Of a DNA stretch of 64,000 bases, positions 9,531 to 21,203 are shown in pieces. The stretch comes from Sorangiineae bacterium NIC37A_2 (lineage in GTDB: Bacteria; Myxococcota_A; Polyangia; Polyangiales; Polyangiaceae), in assembly GCA_002085155.1 (NCBI GenBank), contig NASX01000027.1:1-64000 (forward strand), given 5' to 3'. The notes under the pieces are model-generated. The model did no database searches. It saw only the letters and a program-made list of their open reading frames with translations, and was not told the DNA's origin. The position numbers and the translations under genes are program-made. Within the stretch, counting starts at the first letter, position 1. Every line of letters begins with the position of its first letter.

Positions 9531-10424
9531 TCAGTCGAAGACGACCGTCTTGTTGCCGTAGGGCAAGATGCGATCGTCGAGGTGCCACCGGACCGCGCGA
9601 GCCAGCACGACCTTCTCGAGATCGCGCCCTTTGCGGACCAAGTCCAGGACCGTGTCCCTGTGGGAACAACGGACCACGTCCTGTTCGATGATGGGTCCCT
9701 CATCGAGGACCTCGGTCGCGTAGTGCGCCGTCGCCCCGATCAGCTTCACTCCGCGTTCGTGCGCCTGATGGTACGGGCGACCTCCGACGAACGCCGGCAA
9801 GAAGGAGTGGTGGATGTTGATGACGCGCTCGGCGTACTGCTTCACGAACGCGGAGGAGAGGATTTGCATGTAGCGAGCGAGCACCACGAGGTCGACCTTG
9901 AGCTCAGCGAGCAGCGCGAGCTCCTTTTCCTCGACCGCGTCCCGCGTCTCGCGCGTCTTTTTGAAGTGGTAAAAAGGGAGACCAAACTGGGCCGCGACCG
10001 GGCTCAGGGTCGTGTGGTTGCTCACGATCGCAGCGATCTCACAAGAGAGCTCGCCCGAGCGATGCCGAAGCAAGAGATCGTAGAGGCAATGGTCGTACTC
10101 GGAGACGAAAATCGCGACGCGCTTCTTGCCCTGGTCAGGGAAACACAGCCGAAGACGCATCCCGAAGCGGGAGGCGACTTCGCTGATGGCGCGCTCCAGC
10201 GTCCCCCGGTCGGTCATCAGCGTCGATGTGTCGAACACGATACGCTGAAAAAACTGACCGAGGGTACGATCGGTGTGCTGATCGGAGTCGAGGATGTTCG
10301 CGCCGTGCCCCGCGAGAAGCTGGGCCAAAGCCGCTACGATGCCCTTCGTGTCGGGACACGAGATGAGCAGCGTCGCGAGCTGATCGGCGTTCAAACCGGG
10401 GGCAGAAGGCGCGCTCTGACTCAC
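9531..10424 (-). CDS. purU: Formyltetrahydrofolate deformylase
   Basis: N-terminal ACT-like region plus [69 protein letters not shown]; probable GTG start overlaps the glyA stop. Confidence 0.95.
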   Translation of the reverse strand: MSQSAPSAPGLNADQLATLLISCPDTKGIVAALAQLLAGHGANILDSDQHTDRTLGQFFQRIVFDTSTLMTDRGTLERAISEVASRFGMRLRLCFPDQGKKRVAIFVSEYDHCLYDLLLRHRSGELSCEIAAIVSNHTTLSPVAAQFGLPFYHFKKTRETRDAVEEKELALLAELKVDLVVLARYMQILSSAFVKQYAERVINIHHSFLPAFVGGRPYHQAHERGVKLIGATAHYATEVLDEGPIIEQDVVRCSHRDTVLDLVRKGRDLEKVVLARAVRWHLDDRILPYGNKTVVFD

Positions 10425-11683
10425 GAAACCACAATCCCAGGAGGAGGAAACGCCGCGCAGCACTCCCGAACCTCAGCGGCCACCCGTGCCAACAGCTTCT
10501 CGTCCTCAGGAGCGCTGACCACCTCACGAACCCAGCCAGCGAGACGCTTCATCTCGCTCGGGCCAAAGCCACGGCTGGTCACGCTGCCGGTACCGATGCG
10601 GATACCGGAGGGATCGAAGGGCTTGCGCTGATCGAAGGGAACCGAGTTCGAGTTGCAAACGATGCCTGCGCGGTCGAGCGCCTGAGCGGCCACCTTGCCC
10701 GGCACGTTGTTCCGGGTCAGGTCGATGAGCACAATGTGATTGTCGGTGCCGCCGGTGACGAGCGTGAAGTCATGAGACAGGAGCTCTTCAGCCAGCGTCC
10801 GCGCGTTTTCGACCACGTTCTTGGCGTAGGTCTTGAACTCGGGCGCGAGGGCTTCCTTCGCGGCGACGGCGATAGCAGCGGTCGTGTGGTTGTGAGGGCC
10901 GCCCTGGATGCCGGGGAAGACCGCCTTATCGATAGCTTTGGCGTGCTCAGCTTTGCAGAAGATGACGCCGCCGCGAGGCCCACGGAAGGTCTTGTGTGTG
11001 GTGCTGGTGACAACATCCGCGATCCCGATCGGGCTCGGGTGGACCCCGCCGGCGATGAGGCCCGCGATGTGAGCGATGTCTGCCGCCAAGATCGCGCCGA
11101 CCTCGTCAGCGATCTCACGGAAGCGAGCGAAGTCGAGCGTGCGCGGGTAGGCGGAGTGTCCGCACCAGATCAGCTTCGGCTTGTGCTCATGAGCCAGGCG
11201 CCGAACCTCATCGAAATCGATGCGGTGGTCCTCGCGCCTCACGCCATAGCCACGGCTATTGAAGTACATGCCGCTGATGCTCACGTTCCAGCCGTGCGTG
11301 AGGTGACCGCCCGCGGGCAGCGCGAGTCCGAGCACCGGGTCGCCGGCCTTCAAGAACGCCAGATAAACAGCCAAGTTCGCGGGAGAACCGCTGTAGGGCT
11401 GGACGTTGACGTGCTCGGCTCCGAAGAGCTGCTTCATCCGGTCGATAGCGAGCGTCTCGATCGGGTCGATGAACTCCTGGCCCTGGTAGTAGCGCTTCCC
11501 CGCGTACCCCTCCGAGTACTTGTTCGTCAGAATGGACCCGGTCGCTTCAAGCACGGCGCGGGAGGCGTAGTTTTCACTCGCAATCAGGCGGATCTTGTCA
11601 AATTCGCGCCTCTCTTCGCCTTTGATGAGGTTCCAAATCTCAGGGTCGCGAGCGGCAAGCGGCGGATCGTTCAGTGTGGCCAA
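10421..11683 (-). CDS. glyA: Serine hydroxymethyltransferase
   Basis: 420 aa; [56 protein letters not shown]. Confidence 0.97.
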   Translation of the reverse strand: MATLNDPPLAARDPEIWNLIKGEERREFDKIRLIASENYASRAVLEATGSILTNKYSEGYAGKRYYQGQEFIDPIETLAIDRMKQLFGAEHVNVQPYSGSPANLAVYLAFLKAGDPVLGLALPAGGHLTHGWNVSISGMYFNSRGYGVRREDHRIDFDEVRRLAHEHKPKLIWCGHSAYPRTLDFARFREIADEVGAILAADIAHIAGLIAGGVHPSPIGIADVVTSTTHKTFRGPRGGVIFCKAEHAKAIDKAVFPGIQGGPHNHTTAAIAVAAKEALAPEFKTYAKNVVENARTLAEELLSHDFTLVTGGTDNHIVLIDLTRNNVPGKVAAQALDRAGIVCNSNSVPFDQRKPFDPSGIRIGTGSVTSRGFGPSEMKRLAGWVREVVSAPEDEKLLARVAAEVRECCAAFPPPGIVVS

Positions 11684-11883
11684 GGGATTCCCTTTCGAAG
11701 GTTTCGGGTAAGCGCGGGCGGGCCGCTTTTCTCGAGCCCTGCCCTGGTGGAGCCCAGCGTGGGCAGCGCTATAGACCGGGTGCCTATCGGCCTCAACATG
11801 GCAGGAATTTCCGTTCTCGTCCTCCGAGGGTATGCTGCGACGAGCAGCGACCAGGTGGTCCGCGATGTTTTGGATGAGCCCCG

Positions 11884-14800
11884 ATGACCAGCGCTAGACA
11901 AGGAAAAGGCGTGGGCCGAGCCAAACGTTCGGAGCACCCACCGTTGAATGTCCCCCTGACCGCGGAGGATAGCGCCCCTTTTTCGGAGGCTCCGCCGCCG
12001 ATCCCGAACCATACGGAGGCCCTCGCCACCGATCTGCCTTCGGACGAGCCGACCCGGAAACGGGACTCGGACGCCGGCCCGCCGGTCCCTACCCTGGACA
12101 GCTACGCTGAACTTCTCGGGAGCGCCTCCACTGCAACGGGCCCCGACCCCAAGGGAGCCCCGACCGCTCAGGACAACCAGGTGCCCCCGGCCCCGGCCGC
12201 TCCTCTGGATGATCCCGAGCCCGATCCCCCGACCATCGCCCTGCCGAGCCCCGTCACGCGCACGAGCGCGCCTCCGTCGATCCCGAGCGCCGCGGCCTTG
12301 AGCGGAGCGCCGCCTCTCGCCGCGCGCATCCTCGAGGCCAACACGCAGGCCTTGAAGGGAGACGTGATCGCTTCGCGCTACCGCGTCGACGCGGTGCTCG
12401 GCGAAGGCGGCATGGGCATCGTCTATCGCTGCACTGACCTCACCGCGAACGAAAGCGTCGCGCTGAAGCGCGTCGTCGTGCCCGATACGGAGCACGCCGA
12501 AGAGTATGTGATGTGGTTTTACAAGGAGGCGCGCGCTCTCGCCGCCCTGGACCACTCCTGCATCGTGCGCGCTCGCGACTTCGGACGCTTGAAGGATGGC
12601 TCGCCTTTTTTGGTGATGGATATCGCCAAGGGCACGAGCCTTCACGATCTCGCGCACGCCGGGCTCAACTGGCAAAATATCTATTACATCACAGACCAGA
12701 TCTTGAGCGCGCTCGCACACGCGCACGCGCGCGGCATCGTCCACGGCGACCTCAAGCCGTCGAACGTGCTCGTCGAGGAACGGGACGGCCAGCCACCACT
12801 CGTCCACGTGCTCGACTTCGGCCTCGCCTGGCTCAAAGCCGACACCCACGACGAACGTCTCGACGGCGAAAAAGCCCCCGAGTTCAAGCCACACGCGGGC
12901 GCCGGAACCCCGGGCTACATGGCGCCGGAGCAGATCCAACATGAACAGCACCACGTCTGCGGTGCGACGGATCTCTACGCCCTCGGGTGCATTCTTTATC
13001 GCCTGATCGGGCGCACGCCTCCCTTCACCGGTAACGCGAAGGAGCTGCTCCGCAAGCACGCTTACTCGGAGGTTCCGCGCCTGGTCCCCGTCTTCGAGGC
13101 CCCACCGGGCCTGGTCGACTTCGTGATGCGCCTGCTCGAGAAGCGCCCCTGGTCCCGCTACGAGTTCGCCGCCGAGGCGCGCCGGGATTTCGCGGCCTTC
13201 GCACCGAAAAACGTCACGCGAGACGGCTTCATTCTCCCCAAGATCCGCTCCGCCCCCGTTCGGCCGCTCCCGGAAGGCCAGGGCCGCCCTGGACGCAATC
13301 CGAACCTCGACGCGGAAACGGAGCGCACCACCAGCCTCATCAGCATCCGCCAGTCTCCCCTGGTCGGCCGCGAAGACATTCGAGCTCAACTCCGGGCAAT
13401 CTGTGACGAGGTGATCCAGAGCCCCGAGCCGATGCAGCGCCTCGTCTTGCTCGTCGGCCCGGCGGGCGCGGGCAAGAGTCGTATCGCCGAGTGGCTCTGC
13501 CAAACCGTCCACGAAGAAGGGACCATGGTCCCGCTCATGGCCCGCTATCGGCCCCTGCGCGGACCTCTCGACGGCGTCGTGGGCGCGGTCACGCGTTATT
13601 ATAACTTCGAGCGCGCCGAGCGCGCCGCCATCGAGCGTTCGCTCCTGCAGCGCTGGAACATCAAGAAGGCGGACCGTGAAGGGCGCACCTGGGTCGCCGG
13701 CGCCGCCGAGTGGTTTCGGCCGAATTCCCAGGGGCCCGACGCCCCGATCGGGCCGAGCGGCGTACGCTTCGCGATCGACTCGGTCGCCACGCGCCGCACC
13801 GTATCGCGCCATGTGGTGCGCCGGGTCGGTCAAGGGCGCAAGCTGCTCTTCTGGCTCGATGATCTTCATAACGCCTCCGACAGCACGTTCGAGGGCTTCC
13901 AGCGCATGTTCATCGAGGATCGCGACCAGCCGTACATGATCGTCGGCACGGTGCGCGCCGAAGACGTGCACCTCGGGACGCCCTCCGCCGAGAGACTGAA
14001 GAAGCTGGTCGAACTGATGGGCGGAGTCGCGATCGATGTCCCCCCCCTCGAACCCGAGACCACCCGCGAGCTCTTGCGCCGCTCGCTCCCCCTCGAAGAG
14101 GACGCCATCGAGGAAGCCGCCAAGCGCAGCCGAGGTAATCCCTTGTTTGCGCTCCAGCAGCTCCACGCCTGGGCCCTCGACGGCAAGATGGTCCAAAAGG
14201 ACGGCGTCTACAGCGTTCCGCCCGACGCTTTGGCGGTACGCCCGAAGACGACGGCTGAGCTCTGGAAGGCCCGTCTCGACGCGGTTCCCGAGCGCTACAG
14301 GCTCGCCGCCTACGCCATCGCGGCCATCTCGAGCGACCTGCGCCGCGAAGTGCTCCGGCCGCTGCTCGAAGATCTCGGGCTCGCCGCCGATGAGTGCATC
14401 TTTGCGCTCCAGCGCGCAGAGGTCCTGATTCCGCGAGGCCCGGGCCGCTACTCATGGCCTCACGCTCTCTTGCAGGAGTATCTCTCCGCGGAGCTTGCTC
14501 AGAGGCCCGATCGAACACGCATCTACCGCGCCGCGGCCGACGCGCTCAAACAGCATCCTCTCGCGAACTCGCGCCGCGTCGTACGCCAGCAGGTCATGAA
14601 CCTGATCCAAGGCGGCGATCCGAACAGCGCCGCCGCGCTCCTCTTCGACTTCCTCCACGCCTCCTGGAACGGGGCGCGTGAACCGCTCTCGACCTTGAGC
14701 GATCTCGACCTCTTGCGCGGACGTTTGCACGGGGAAATGCGGGCGCACCAAGATCGCTGGCGCTCTGAAGCCCTGCGCCATGTCGGTCGCACCACCGAGG

Positions 14801-15825
14801 CCCGCGACTACGCGGAGAGGGCGCGCGCGACGTTCCGCGAGCTCTCTCTCCCGATCGACGAAGCGCACGCGATGCGCCTGCTCGGGCACATCTTCGCCGA
14901 GCTCGGAAACCTGAGCGAAGGCAAGAAGCTCGCGGAAGCGGCCCTCGAGACCTTCAAAGGCGTCGGAGACATTCTGGGTCAAGCCCAAGCCGAATCGGTG
15001 CTCGGCGAGATCGACTACCTGCTCGGAGATCCCGAGAGCGCCCGCGCCTACGTCCTCTCGAGTGAACAACACTTCGCCGAGAGCGATCAGCCGCTCGGAC
15101 GTGGCCTCTGCCTGTTGCTCTCGAGCTGGATCGAGCACAGCGAGGGCGCCGTCGACAAATCGCGGCGGATGGCGCTCCGCGCCCGCAGCGAGTTCGAACG
15201 CATCGGCTACCGGCTCGGCACCGCGCAGGCGGACGCGTCTCTCGCCCACGTCGAGCACCGCCTACAGAACTTCCATTCCGCGACCCGCGGCGCCGAAGAA
15301 GCGCTCGCCGCCTTCGAGTCCCTCCGCACTCCCCGCGGCCAGGCTGCTTGTCGTCGTCTGCTCGCGATGATCGCGATCGACACCGATGAGGCGGACGAGG
15401 CGGAGCGCCATGTCGAATGGGCCGCGAAGATCTATAGCGATATGGGAGATCCGTGGGGCGTGGTCGAGTCGAAGGTGCTCGAAGCTCAGGTCGCCCTCTT
15501 GCGGCGCGACTTCGAGCTCGCCGAATCGAAGCTCGCCGAAGCCAGCACTCTGGTGGTCGAAGAGCCCGAGCCCTACCAACACCGCCTCCTCACCGAAGCC
15601 TGGTGTCTCCGCGAGAGAGGCGCCCCCGACCTCGGCTCCGCTCGCATCCGCGAGGCGATGCATCGCTTCCCGAACCGCCGCCAGATCGGAGACCACACCT
15701 TGCACCTGCTCGCCCGTCTGAGCCGGTACCGGTGGCCGGAGAGCACGGTGACCCTGATCGCCGAGTGGCGGGCGGAGCTCGTCCAGCTCGCGCGCCTCAC
15801 CGCGGCGGACGAGCGCTCACCGTAG
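11884..15825 (+). CDS. Serine/threonine protein kinase fused to an AAA-type ATPase and TPR-like repeats
   Basis: 1313 aa; kinase motifs [50 protein letters not shown]; Walker [17 protein letters not shown]; helical repeat C-terminus. Confidence 0.93.
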   Translation: MTSARQGKGVGRAKRSEHPPLNVPLTAEDSAPFSEAPPPIPNHTEALATDLPSDEPTRKRDSDAGPPVPTLDSYAELLGSASTATGPDPKGAPTAQDNQVPPAPAAPLDDPEPDPPTIALPSPVTRTSAPPSIPSAAALSGAPPLAARILEANTQALKGDVIASRYRVDAVLGEGGMGIVYRCTDLTANESVALKRVVVPDTEHAEEYVMWFYKEARALAALDHSCIVRARDFGRLKDGSPFLVMDIAKGTSLHDLAHAGLNWQNIYYITDQILSALAHAHARGIVHGDLKPSNVLVEERDGQPPLVHVLDFGLAWLKADTHDERLDGEKAPEFKPHAGAGTPGYMAPEQIQHEQHHVCGATDLYALGCILYRLIGRTPPFTGNAKELLRKHAYSEVPRLVPVFEAPPGLVDFVMRLLEKRPWSRYEFAAEARRDFAAFAPKNVTRDGFILPKIRSAPVRPLPEGQGRPGRNPNLDAETERTTSLISIRQSPLVGREDIRAQLRAICDEVIQSPEPMQRLVLLVGPAGAGKSRIAEWLCQTVHEEGTMVPLMARYRPLRGPLDGVVGAVTRYYNFERAERAAIERSLLQRWNIKKADREGRTWVAGAAEWFRPNSQGPDAPIGPSGVRFAIDSVATRRTVSRHVVRRVGQGRKLLFWLDDLHNASDSTFEGFQRMFIEDRDQPYMIVGTVRAEDVHLGTPSAERLKKLVELMGGVAIDVPPLEPETTRELLRRSLPLEEDAIEEAAKRSRGNPLFALQQLHAWALDGKMVQKDGVYSVPPDALAVRPKTTAELWKARLDAVPERYRLAAYAIAAISSDLRREVLRPLLEDLGLAADECIFALQRAEVLIPRGPGRYSWPHALLQEYLSAELAQRPDRTRIYRAAADALKQHPLANSRRVVRQQVMNLIQGGDPNSAAALLFDFLHASWNGAREPLSTLSDLDLLRGRLHGEMRAHQDRWRSEALRHVGRTTEARDYAERARATFRELSLPIDEAHAMRLLGHIFAELGNLSEGKKLAEAALETFKGVGDILGQAQAESVLGEIDYLLGDPESARAYVLSSEQHFAESDQPLGRGLCLLLSSWIEHSEGAVDKSRRMALRARSEFERIGYRLGTAQADASLAHVEHRLQNFHSATRGAEEALAAFESLRTPRGQAACRRLLAMIAIDTDEADEAERHVEWAAKIYSDMGDPWGVVESKVLEAQVALLRRDFELAESKLAEASTLVVEEPEPYQHRLLTEAWCLRERGAPDLGSARIREAMHRFPNRRQIGDHTLHLLARLSRYRWPESTVTLIAEWRAELVQLARLTAADERSP

Positions 15826-15867
15826 CCGCGTTTCTGGGGACAGTTTTTGGTGTAGAAGCCTCCCCAA

Positions 15868-17139
15868 ATGAGCAAGAGCCCGATCCAAGAGCGCGCCGAA
15901 CGAGTCCTGGTCGGTGGGGTCAACAGCCCCGTCCGCGCCTACCGCGCCGTCGGTGGAGATCCTCCTTTCATCCGGAGCGCCTCGGGGGCGCGGGTGACGG
16001 ACGAAGACGGTAAGACCTATATCGACTACGTCGGGAGCTGGGGGCCGGCCATTTTGGGACACGCGGAGCCAAGAGTCTTGGATGCTGTGCGTGAGGCGCT
16101 CGGGCGTGGGCTGTCCTTCGGAGCGCCGACGCTCGGGGAGGTCGAGCTCGCCGAAGAGGTCACGCGCCGCGTGCCCTCGATGGAGATGGTGCGGTTCGTC
16201 TCGAGCGGAACCGAGGCTACGATGAGCGCTCTTCGCCTCGCCCGAGGGTTCACTGGTCGTCCTGTGATCGTGAAGTTTGCGGGCGGCTACCACGGGCACT
16301 CCGACTGTCTCTTGGTGCAAGCCGGAAGCGGTGCCGCGACCTTCGGTCATCCGGACTCGGACGGCGTGCCTGCCGAAATCGTCAAGCACACGGTGAGCGC
16401 TCCTTATAACGACGCCAAGGCGCTCCGTGCGCTCTTTGCGAGTCACGGTCACGAGATCGCCGCCGTCATCGTCGAGCCCGTCGCTGGCAATATGGGCTGT
16501 GTGCCGCCGGAGCCGGGGTTCCTCGAGGCCATCGTCGAGCTCTGCCAGGAGCACGGCGCCCTCTCGATCTTCGACGAGGTCATGACGGGCTTCCGTGTCG
16601 CCCCGGGAGGCGCTCAGGAGCGCTACGGCCTCCGTCCCGATCTGACTTGCCTCGGAAAAATCTTGGGCGGTGGAATGCCGATGGCAGCGTACGGCGGACG
16701 GCGCGATGTGATGCAAAAGTTAGCTCCGCTCGGCCCCGTCTATCAGGCGGGCACCTTGAGCGGGAACCCACTGAGCGTAGCGGCCGCCATGGCCACCCTC
16801 CGCGGCATCACGAAGGAGACCTACGAGCACCTCGAGACCCAAGGACAGGCGCTCGAAGCTGGGCTCGTACAGGCCCTCCGCGACGCAAAGGTCCGAGGAG
16901 TGGTGCAGCGAGTCGGCTCGATGATCACGCTCTTCTTCACCGAGCAAAGGATCACAAGCTGGGAGGACGCCAAGAAGGCCGACACCCAGAAGTTCGCTCA
17001 GTTCCACCGCGGGCTTCGCGCCGAGGGCATCTACTGGCCCCCGTCCCAGTTCGAAGCGGCGTTTTTGAGCGCTTGCCACGGCCCCGCCGAAATCGAGGCC
17101 ACCATCACCGCAGCGCGAACCGCTCTCGGGGCCCCGTAA
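15868..17139 (+). CDS. hemL: Glutamate-1-semialdehyde 2,1-aminomutase
   Basis: 423 aa; PGGVNSPVRA-like N-terminus (VLVGGVNSPVRAYRAVGGDPPFI), VSSGTEATMSALRLARGFTGR, LSIFDEVMTGFRVAPGGAQERYGLRPDLTCLGKILGGGMPMAAYGG. Confidence 0.97.
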   Translation: MSKSPIQERAERVLVGGVNSPVRAYRAVGGDPPFIRSASGARVTDEDGKTYIDYVGSWGPAILGHAEPRVLDAVREALGRGLSFGAPTLGEVELAEEVTRRVPSMEMVRFVSSGTEATMSALRLARGFTGRPVIVKFAGGYHGHSDCLLVQAGSGAATFGHPDSDGVPAEIVKHTVSAPYNDAKALRALFASHGHEIAAVIVEPVAGNMGCVPPEPGFLEAIVELCQEHGALSIFDEVMTGFRVAPGGAQERYGLRPDLTCLGKILGGGMPMAAYGGRRDVMQKLAPLGPVYQAGTLSGNPLSVAAAMATLRGITKETYEHLETQGQALEAGLVQALRDAKVRGVVQRVGSMITLFFTEQRITSWEDAKKADTQKFAQFHRGLRAEGIYWPPSQFEAAFLSACHGPAEIEATITAARTALGAP

Positions 17140-17198
17140 GGGAAGATTTTCAGGAAACCCTCCGTACCCTCTCGAATACCCTCAATTCTTCTCTCGTT

Positions 17199-18410
17199 AT
17201 GAAAACATCCCGCCTGGCCCCCGGCGTTCTTCTGGTGTCGGCCTTCACACTCGAGGCCTGTTCTTTTAGCGCCAGCACCGGCGCCTCTTCTTCAGGCTCC
17301 GCCTCGGCCAGCTCCAAAGAGGGCGTCAAGAGTGAGTTCAAGACGAGCTCCCATTTCCAGTCCGCGCCCCGCGCGAGCGGCGTAGGCCGGGCGACGAAGA
17401 GCTCGGACTTTCAAGGCAAGAGCCTGGTGAAGGTGGGGGGGAAGTTCTCGCTCACGGGGTCTTTGGCGGGCTCAGCTTCCGGCAAGGCCAGCGGCTCCGC
17501 TTCCGGCAAAGCGAGCGGCTCCGGATCTCTCAGCGGCAGCGGAAGCACCAAGAGCTCGGGCGGGAACAAGGCGAGCGCCGGTGAATCGAAGCCGAAGCAG
17601 AAAGAGCCCGTCGTCGAGGCACCGAAGACCGAGAAGTCGAAGACGGAAAAGGCTGAGACCGAGAAGCCGAAGACCGAAAAGCCCAAGGCCGAACCCAAGC
17701 CCGAAAAGCCCAAGCCCGACACGCCGAAAACTGAGACCGAGAAGCCGAAGACCGAAAAGCCCAAGGCCGAACCCAAGCCCGAAAAGCCCAAGCCCGAGCC
17801 CAAGCCCGAAAAGCCCAAGCCCGAGCCCGAGCCGACTGTCGAAGAGACTCCCGAGCCCGAACCACCGGTCGACGAACCACCGGTCGACGACCCCAGCGAG
17901 ATCGAGCCGATCGAGCCGCCCGAAGAACCCCCGCCCAATGTGTTCGGTTATGCGGAGCCGGTTCGCGGCTGCTTCGAAGGAATCGTCTACCCGATCCGGC
18001 CGAACTCCCAGCGCCTTCCAACTGATTTTGGAAAACTCTCGCCGATCAGCGTCGTCTACGCTTGTGAATGGGACATTCCCGCCCGCGACTGGGGCCAAGG
18101 CTTCCCCGGTGTCGAAGACAAGTTCGAGTGGTTTGCGATCCGTTATTCAGGGTCGTTCAACGTCAGCCAAGGCGGCCGATGGAAGTTCCGCATCTCGAGC
18201 GACGACGGGGCCAAACTCTACATTGACGGGAAACTCGTCCTCGAAAACGACGGGGTCCACGCCCCCCGCGTCAGAAGTGCAACGGTCGAGCTCAGCCCCG
18301 GCGACCACGACATGGTTCTCGAGTATTTCCAGGGACCTCGCTACTTCATCAACCTCCAGCTCTACGCCACCCCGCCCGGCGGCGACGAGGGGATCTTCTC
18401 GGTCCGATAA
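17199..18410 (+). CDS. Lipoprotein with Lys-Pro/Glu-Pro low-complexity spacer and C-terminal PA14-like domain
   Basis: MKTSRLAPGVLLVSAFTLEACSFSAST lipobox; EKPKTEKPKAEPKPEKPKP repeats; FNVSQGGRWKFRISSDDGAKLYIDGKLVLENDGVH...LSPGDHDMVLEYFQGPRYFINLQLYATPP PA14 pattern. Confidence 0.85.
   Translation: MKTSRLAPGVLLVSAFTLEACSFSASTGASSSGSASASSKEGVKSEFKTSSHFQSAPRASGVGRATKSSDFQGKSLVKVGGKFSLTGSLAGSASGKASGSASGKASGSGSLSGSGSTKSSGGNKASAGESKPKQKEPVVEAPKTEKSKTEKAETEKPKTEKPKAEPKPEKPKPDTPKTETEKPKTEKPKAEPKPEKPKPEPKPEKPKPEPEPTVEETPEPEPPVDEPPVDDPSEIEPIEPPEEPPPNVFGYAEPVRGCFEGIVYPIRPNSQRLPTDFGKLSPISVVYACEWDIPARDWGQGFPGVEDKFEWFAIRYSGSFNVSQGGRWKFRISSDDGAKLYIDGKLVLENDGVHAPRVRSATVELSPGDHDMVLEYFQGPRYFINLQLYATPPGGDEGIFSVR
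17653..17797 (+). repeat. Direct repeat, about 67 bp copies spaced by 78 bp, inside the lipoprotein spacer
   Basis: ctgagaccgagaagccgaagaccgaaaagcccaaggccgaacccaagcccgaaaagcccaagcccga at 17653-17719 and again at 17731-17797, followed by shorter degenerate copies. Confidence 0.9.
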
Positions 18411-18464
18411 AAACAGCCGGGGCCGCCTTTTCCTTTCGCCCTTCATCTGGGAGTCTCAAGAGGC

Positions 18465-19319
18465 ATGAGCTTCGAACACGAGTCCGACGATCACGCCATC
18501 CGCGCCATCACCGATGACGCCTCGTTCCGCGTGATCGTCGCGCGCACCACCAAGACCGTTCAGGGCATCTTAAAGGCCCAAGAAGCACCAGCGTCGGTCG
18601 CGAGTAGCCTCGGTGACCTCCTGACTGCAACGGTCCTGTTCCGAGAGACCATGTCTCCAGGCCTTCGCGTCCAAGGTATCTTGAGTACCCAGGGCGGCGG
18701 AGCTTCGCTCGTCGCTGACTCGGCGCCCGAGGGGCGCACCCGCGGGCTCATCCAGAATCGCGCCGCGCTCGCCTCGACCGGGCCCTTCGACACGCTGCGC
18801 ATGATGAGAACGCTGCACAACGGCTCCATCAATCAGGGCACCGTGCACATCGACGCCGGTGGCTCCACGACCCAGGCCATGATGGCCTACATGCAGAACT
18901 CCGAGCAGGTCGACACCATGCTCGCCGTGGGCACCCGCATCACGGGAGACTCAGTCGTGGCCGGCGGTTACATGGTTCAGCTTCTGCCCGAGGTGGGCAA
19001 AGCACCGCTCGCTGTGATGGCGGAGCGGCTTGAGGATTTTCGAACCATCGATCATCTGCTCACCCCAGGTTTTTCACCGGAGGAACTGCTAAACGAGCTC
19101 CTTTACCGGATGCCTCACACGCGGCTTGAAACGACGCCGATTGCTTTTGAATGTTGGTGCAGTGAGAGCCGCGTGCTCGGCGCATTGGCGACGCTGCCCC
19201 GGGAAGAAATCCAGTCGATGATCGACGATGGACAAGTCCTCGAGATCGGCTGCGACTACTGTCGTAAAGAGTACCGGGTTCAGCCGACGACCCTCGTCGG
19301 ACTCATCCAGCAGAGCTGA
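18465..19319 (+). CDS. hslO: Hsp33 family redox-regulated molecular chaperone
   Basis: 284 aa; C-terminal CWCSESRVLGALATLPREEIQSMIDDGQVLEIGCDYCRKEYRV is the CxC/CxxC zinc switch of Hsp33. Confidence 0.93.
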   Translation: MSFEHESDDHAIRAITDDASFRVIVARTTKTVQGILKAQEAPASVASSLGDLLTATVLFRETMSPGLRVQGILSTQGGGASLVADSAPEGRTRGLIQNRAALASTGPFDTLRMMRTLHNGSINQGTVHIDAGGSTTQAMMAYMQNSEQVDTMLAVGTRITGDSVVAGGYMVQLLPEVGKAPLAVMAERLEDFRTIDHLLTPGFSPEELLNELLYRMPHTRLETTPIAFECWCSESRVLGALATLPREEIQSMIDDGQVLEIGCDYCRKEYRVQPTTLVGLIQQS

Positions 19320-19367
19320 GTCGGTTCCAACTTGCCCCTTCGACCCGCGCAGCGTCACGACGCTGCG

Positions 19368-20897
19368 TCACGAAGACCCAGCGCGGGGCGCGAAGTCATG
19401 GGACCTCCGGAGCGCGTGGGGCCCAAGCCCCATCATCGGCAGCGTGAGGACGAACGAAGCGACAAAGAAGCCGAAATACCCGACCGCTTCGGCGACGTAG
19501 CCGCTGAGCGCGCCCGAGATGGTAAAGCCGATCGTCATCACCGCGGTCAGGAGCGCAAACTCACTCGCGCGATGTTGGCCATGACAGAGCCGCATCAAAA
19601 ACACCATCAACACGGAAGCCCCAAGCCCCGCTCCGAACTCTTCGCAGACAATCACGAGTCCAACGACGCCAAGATTGAGCTCGTGACTGAGGAGACCATC
19701 CGGCACCAGCGCCAAGGCTGCGTAGAGGAGATTCAGGGCGTTCTGGGCCAGAAGAAACGGCCAGAACCACCTCTCGAGCCCGTCGCGCGCGATCAGGCGA
19801 CCGCCGACGATGAGCCCGACAAAAGAGACGATCACCCCGATCGTTCCGTTTAAGGTCCCGTACTCCGCTTTGGTAAGCCCCACGAACTCGCTCAAGAAAG
19901 GCCACTTCATCTTCTGCAGGAACGACTCACCCAGACGGAAGGTCACGATAAAGGCGAGCACCACGAGGAAGTGAGGATGGCTCAGAAGACGTGAGAAGGC
20001 CCCCTCGCCCCTGAGGTTCCGAAGGCGGCGCCGTGACACCAGAACTCCTATGGTGAGCCCGACGACGAGCAGCCCACTCCAGACGAGCATGGCAGTCGAA
20101 CCGGTCAGTGCGCTGCGAACCGCCGGTACCTCATAAGAGAGAAACATGAGCAGCGAGGCCAAGGCGATGCAGCCGAAGAGCCAAATGAGCCACCTCCGAG
20201 AGCTCTTCTCTCGCGCGCCGGGCTCCTTGCGACGGGCGGAACCTGTGGGCAAAGCTCCGTGAGCCTCCTCGAGTCGCTTGAGCACTCGCAGATGGAAAAG
20301 TGCAAGGGCCGCGAGCACGGCGGCGGCGGCTGAGAGTCCGAGCGTCCAGCCCACGGCCGCGACGAGAGCGAGCCCCGGTCCACGAACGAGGATGGACGCC
20401 ACCTTGTACGCAGAGCTCCGGAGGCCAACGTGACGGGCCTGTTCCTTTTCGTTTTGCGCTTCGAGGTAAAAAGCGTCGATGGCGACGTCGTGACTGGCAG
20501 AAGCGAAAGCCGCGACGAGAAAGATCACGGAGAGCAGAACCAACGTCAGCTCGGGACCGAAGCCCTCCCGAAAGAAGACGATGCCTCCTGCAGCGACGAA
20601 GAGGCCGAGAAGAGCGACTTCGAAGAGCAGAATCCAGCGGCGCATCGAGAGCGTCCGCTCCATCAGCGGCGCCCAGAAGAACTTGAAGTTCCAAGGCAAA
20701 TGAAAGAGCGATGTCAGACCGACGCCAGCGAGACTCGCTCCCATGTCCCGAAATAGAATCTCCGCGAGGGAGTTGATGATCCCGTAGGGAAATCCCTCCG
20801 CGAAATAGGTCGACGAGATCCAAAGCTCTGGCCGGACCCGGGCTCGGCCCTCCTCCGGGGGAACTTCTCTTTCATCCACCTTTCCTCCGGCTACCAC
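19368..20897 (-). CDS. Major facilitator superfamily transporter, AmpG-like
   Basis: 509 aa, about 12 hydrophobic segments; STYFAEGFPYGIINSLAEILFRDMGASLAGVG N-terminus resembles AmpG permeases. Confidence 0.8.
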   Translation of the reverse strand: MVAGGKVDEREVPPEEGRARVRPELWISSTYFAEGFPYGIINSLAEILFRDMGASLAGVGLTSLFHLPWNFKFFWAPLMERTLSMRRWILLFEVALLGLFVAAGGIVFFREGFGPELTLVLLSVIFLVAAFASASHDVAIDAFYLEAQNEKEQARHVGLRSSAYKVASILVRGPGLALVAAVGWTLGLSAAAAVLAALALFHLRVLKRLEEAHGALPTGSARRKEPGAREKSSRRWLIWLFGCIALASLLMFLSYEVPAVRSALTGSTAMLVWSGLLVVGLTIGVLVSRRRLRNLRGEGAFSRLLSHPHFLVVLAFIVTFRLGESFLQKMKWPFLSEFVGLTKAEYGTLNGTIGVIVSFVGLIVGGRLIARDGLERWFWPFLLAQNALNLLYAALALVPDGLLSHELNLGVVGLVIVCEEFGAGLGASVLMVFLMRLCHGQHRASEFALLTAVMTIGFTISGALSGYVAEAVGYFGFFVASFVLTLPMMGLGPHALRRSHDFAPRAGSS

Positions 20898-20984
20898 GTT
20901 CGTTCGACTCGAATCAAAAAACGTGAAAGGCCGCGCCTGTTTCAGGGCGGGACGAGCCGGGATTTTTCAGCTAAGGGAGGACCC

Positions 20985-21203
20985 ATGTCGCGCTGTCCGA
21001 TGTGCGGTACGGAACTGGGCCCTGAGCTCTCGCCGGCGAGGCCCTTCTGTTCTCCCCGCTGCAAAAAGCTCGATCTCCAGAACTGGCTGGACGGTGTGTA
21101 CCGCCTCCCGCGCGAGCTCGTCCCAGAAGATTTGTCGGGGCTGAGCGACGACGAACAAGCGGAACTCTTGGCCCGGATCGCGCGCAATCAGCCGGAAGGG
21201 TGA
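20985..21203 (+). CDS. yacG: DNA gyrase inhibitor YacG-like zinc protein
   Basis: 72 aa; CPMCGTELGPELSPARPFCSPRCKKLDLQNWLDGVYRLP matches the YacG Cys4 motif. Confidence 0.9.
   Translation: MSRCPMCGTELGPELSPARPFCSPRCKKLDLQNWLDGVYRLPRELVPEDLSGLSDDEQAELLARIARNQPEG

Noticed and set aside
11671-14196. 841-aa minus-strand ORF opposite the kinase gene
   Set aside because: High-GC antisense shadow ORF; the plus strand has unambiguous kinase motifs and the minus translation has no recognisable domain
17411-17938. Gly/Ser-rich and LGLGLFGLG-type minus-strand ORFs in the 17.4-18.1 kb repeat
   Set aside because: Mirror translations of the KP/EP repeat of the plus-strand lipoprotein; repetitive look is inherited from that gene
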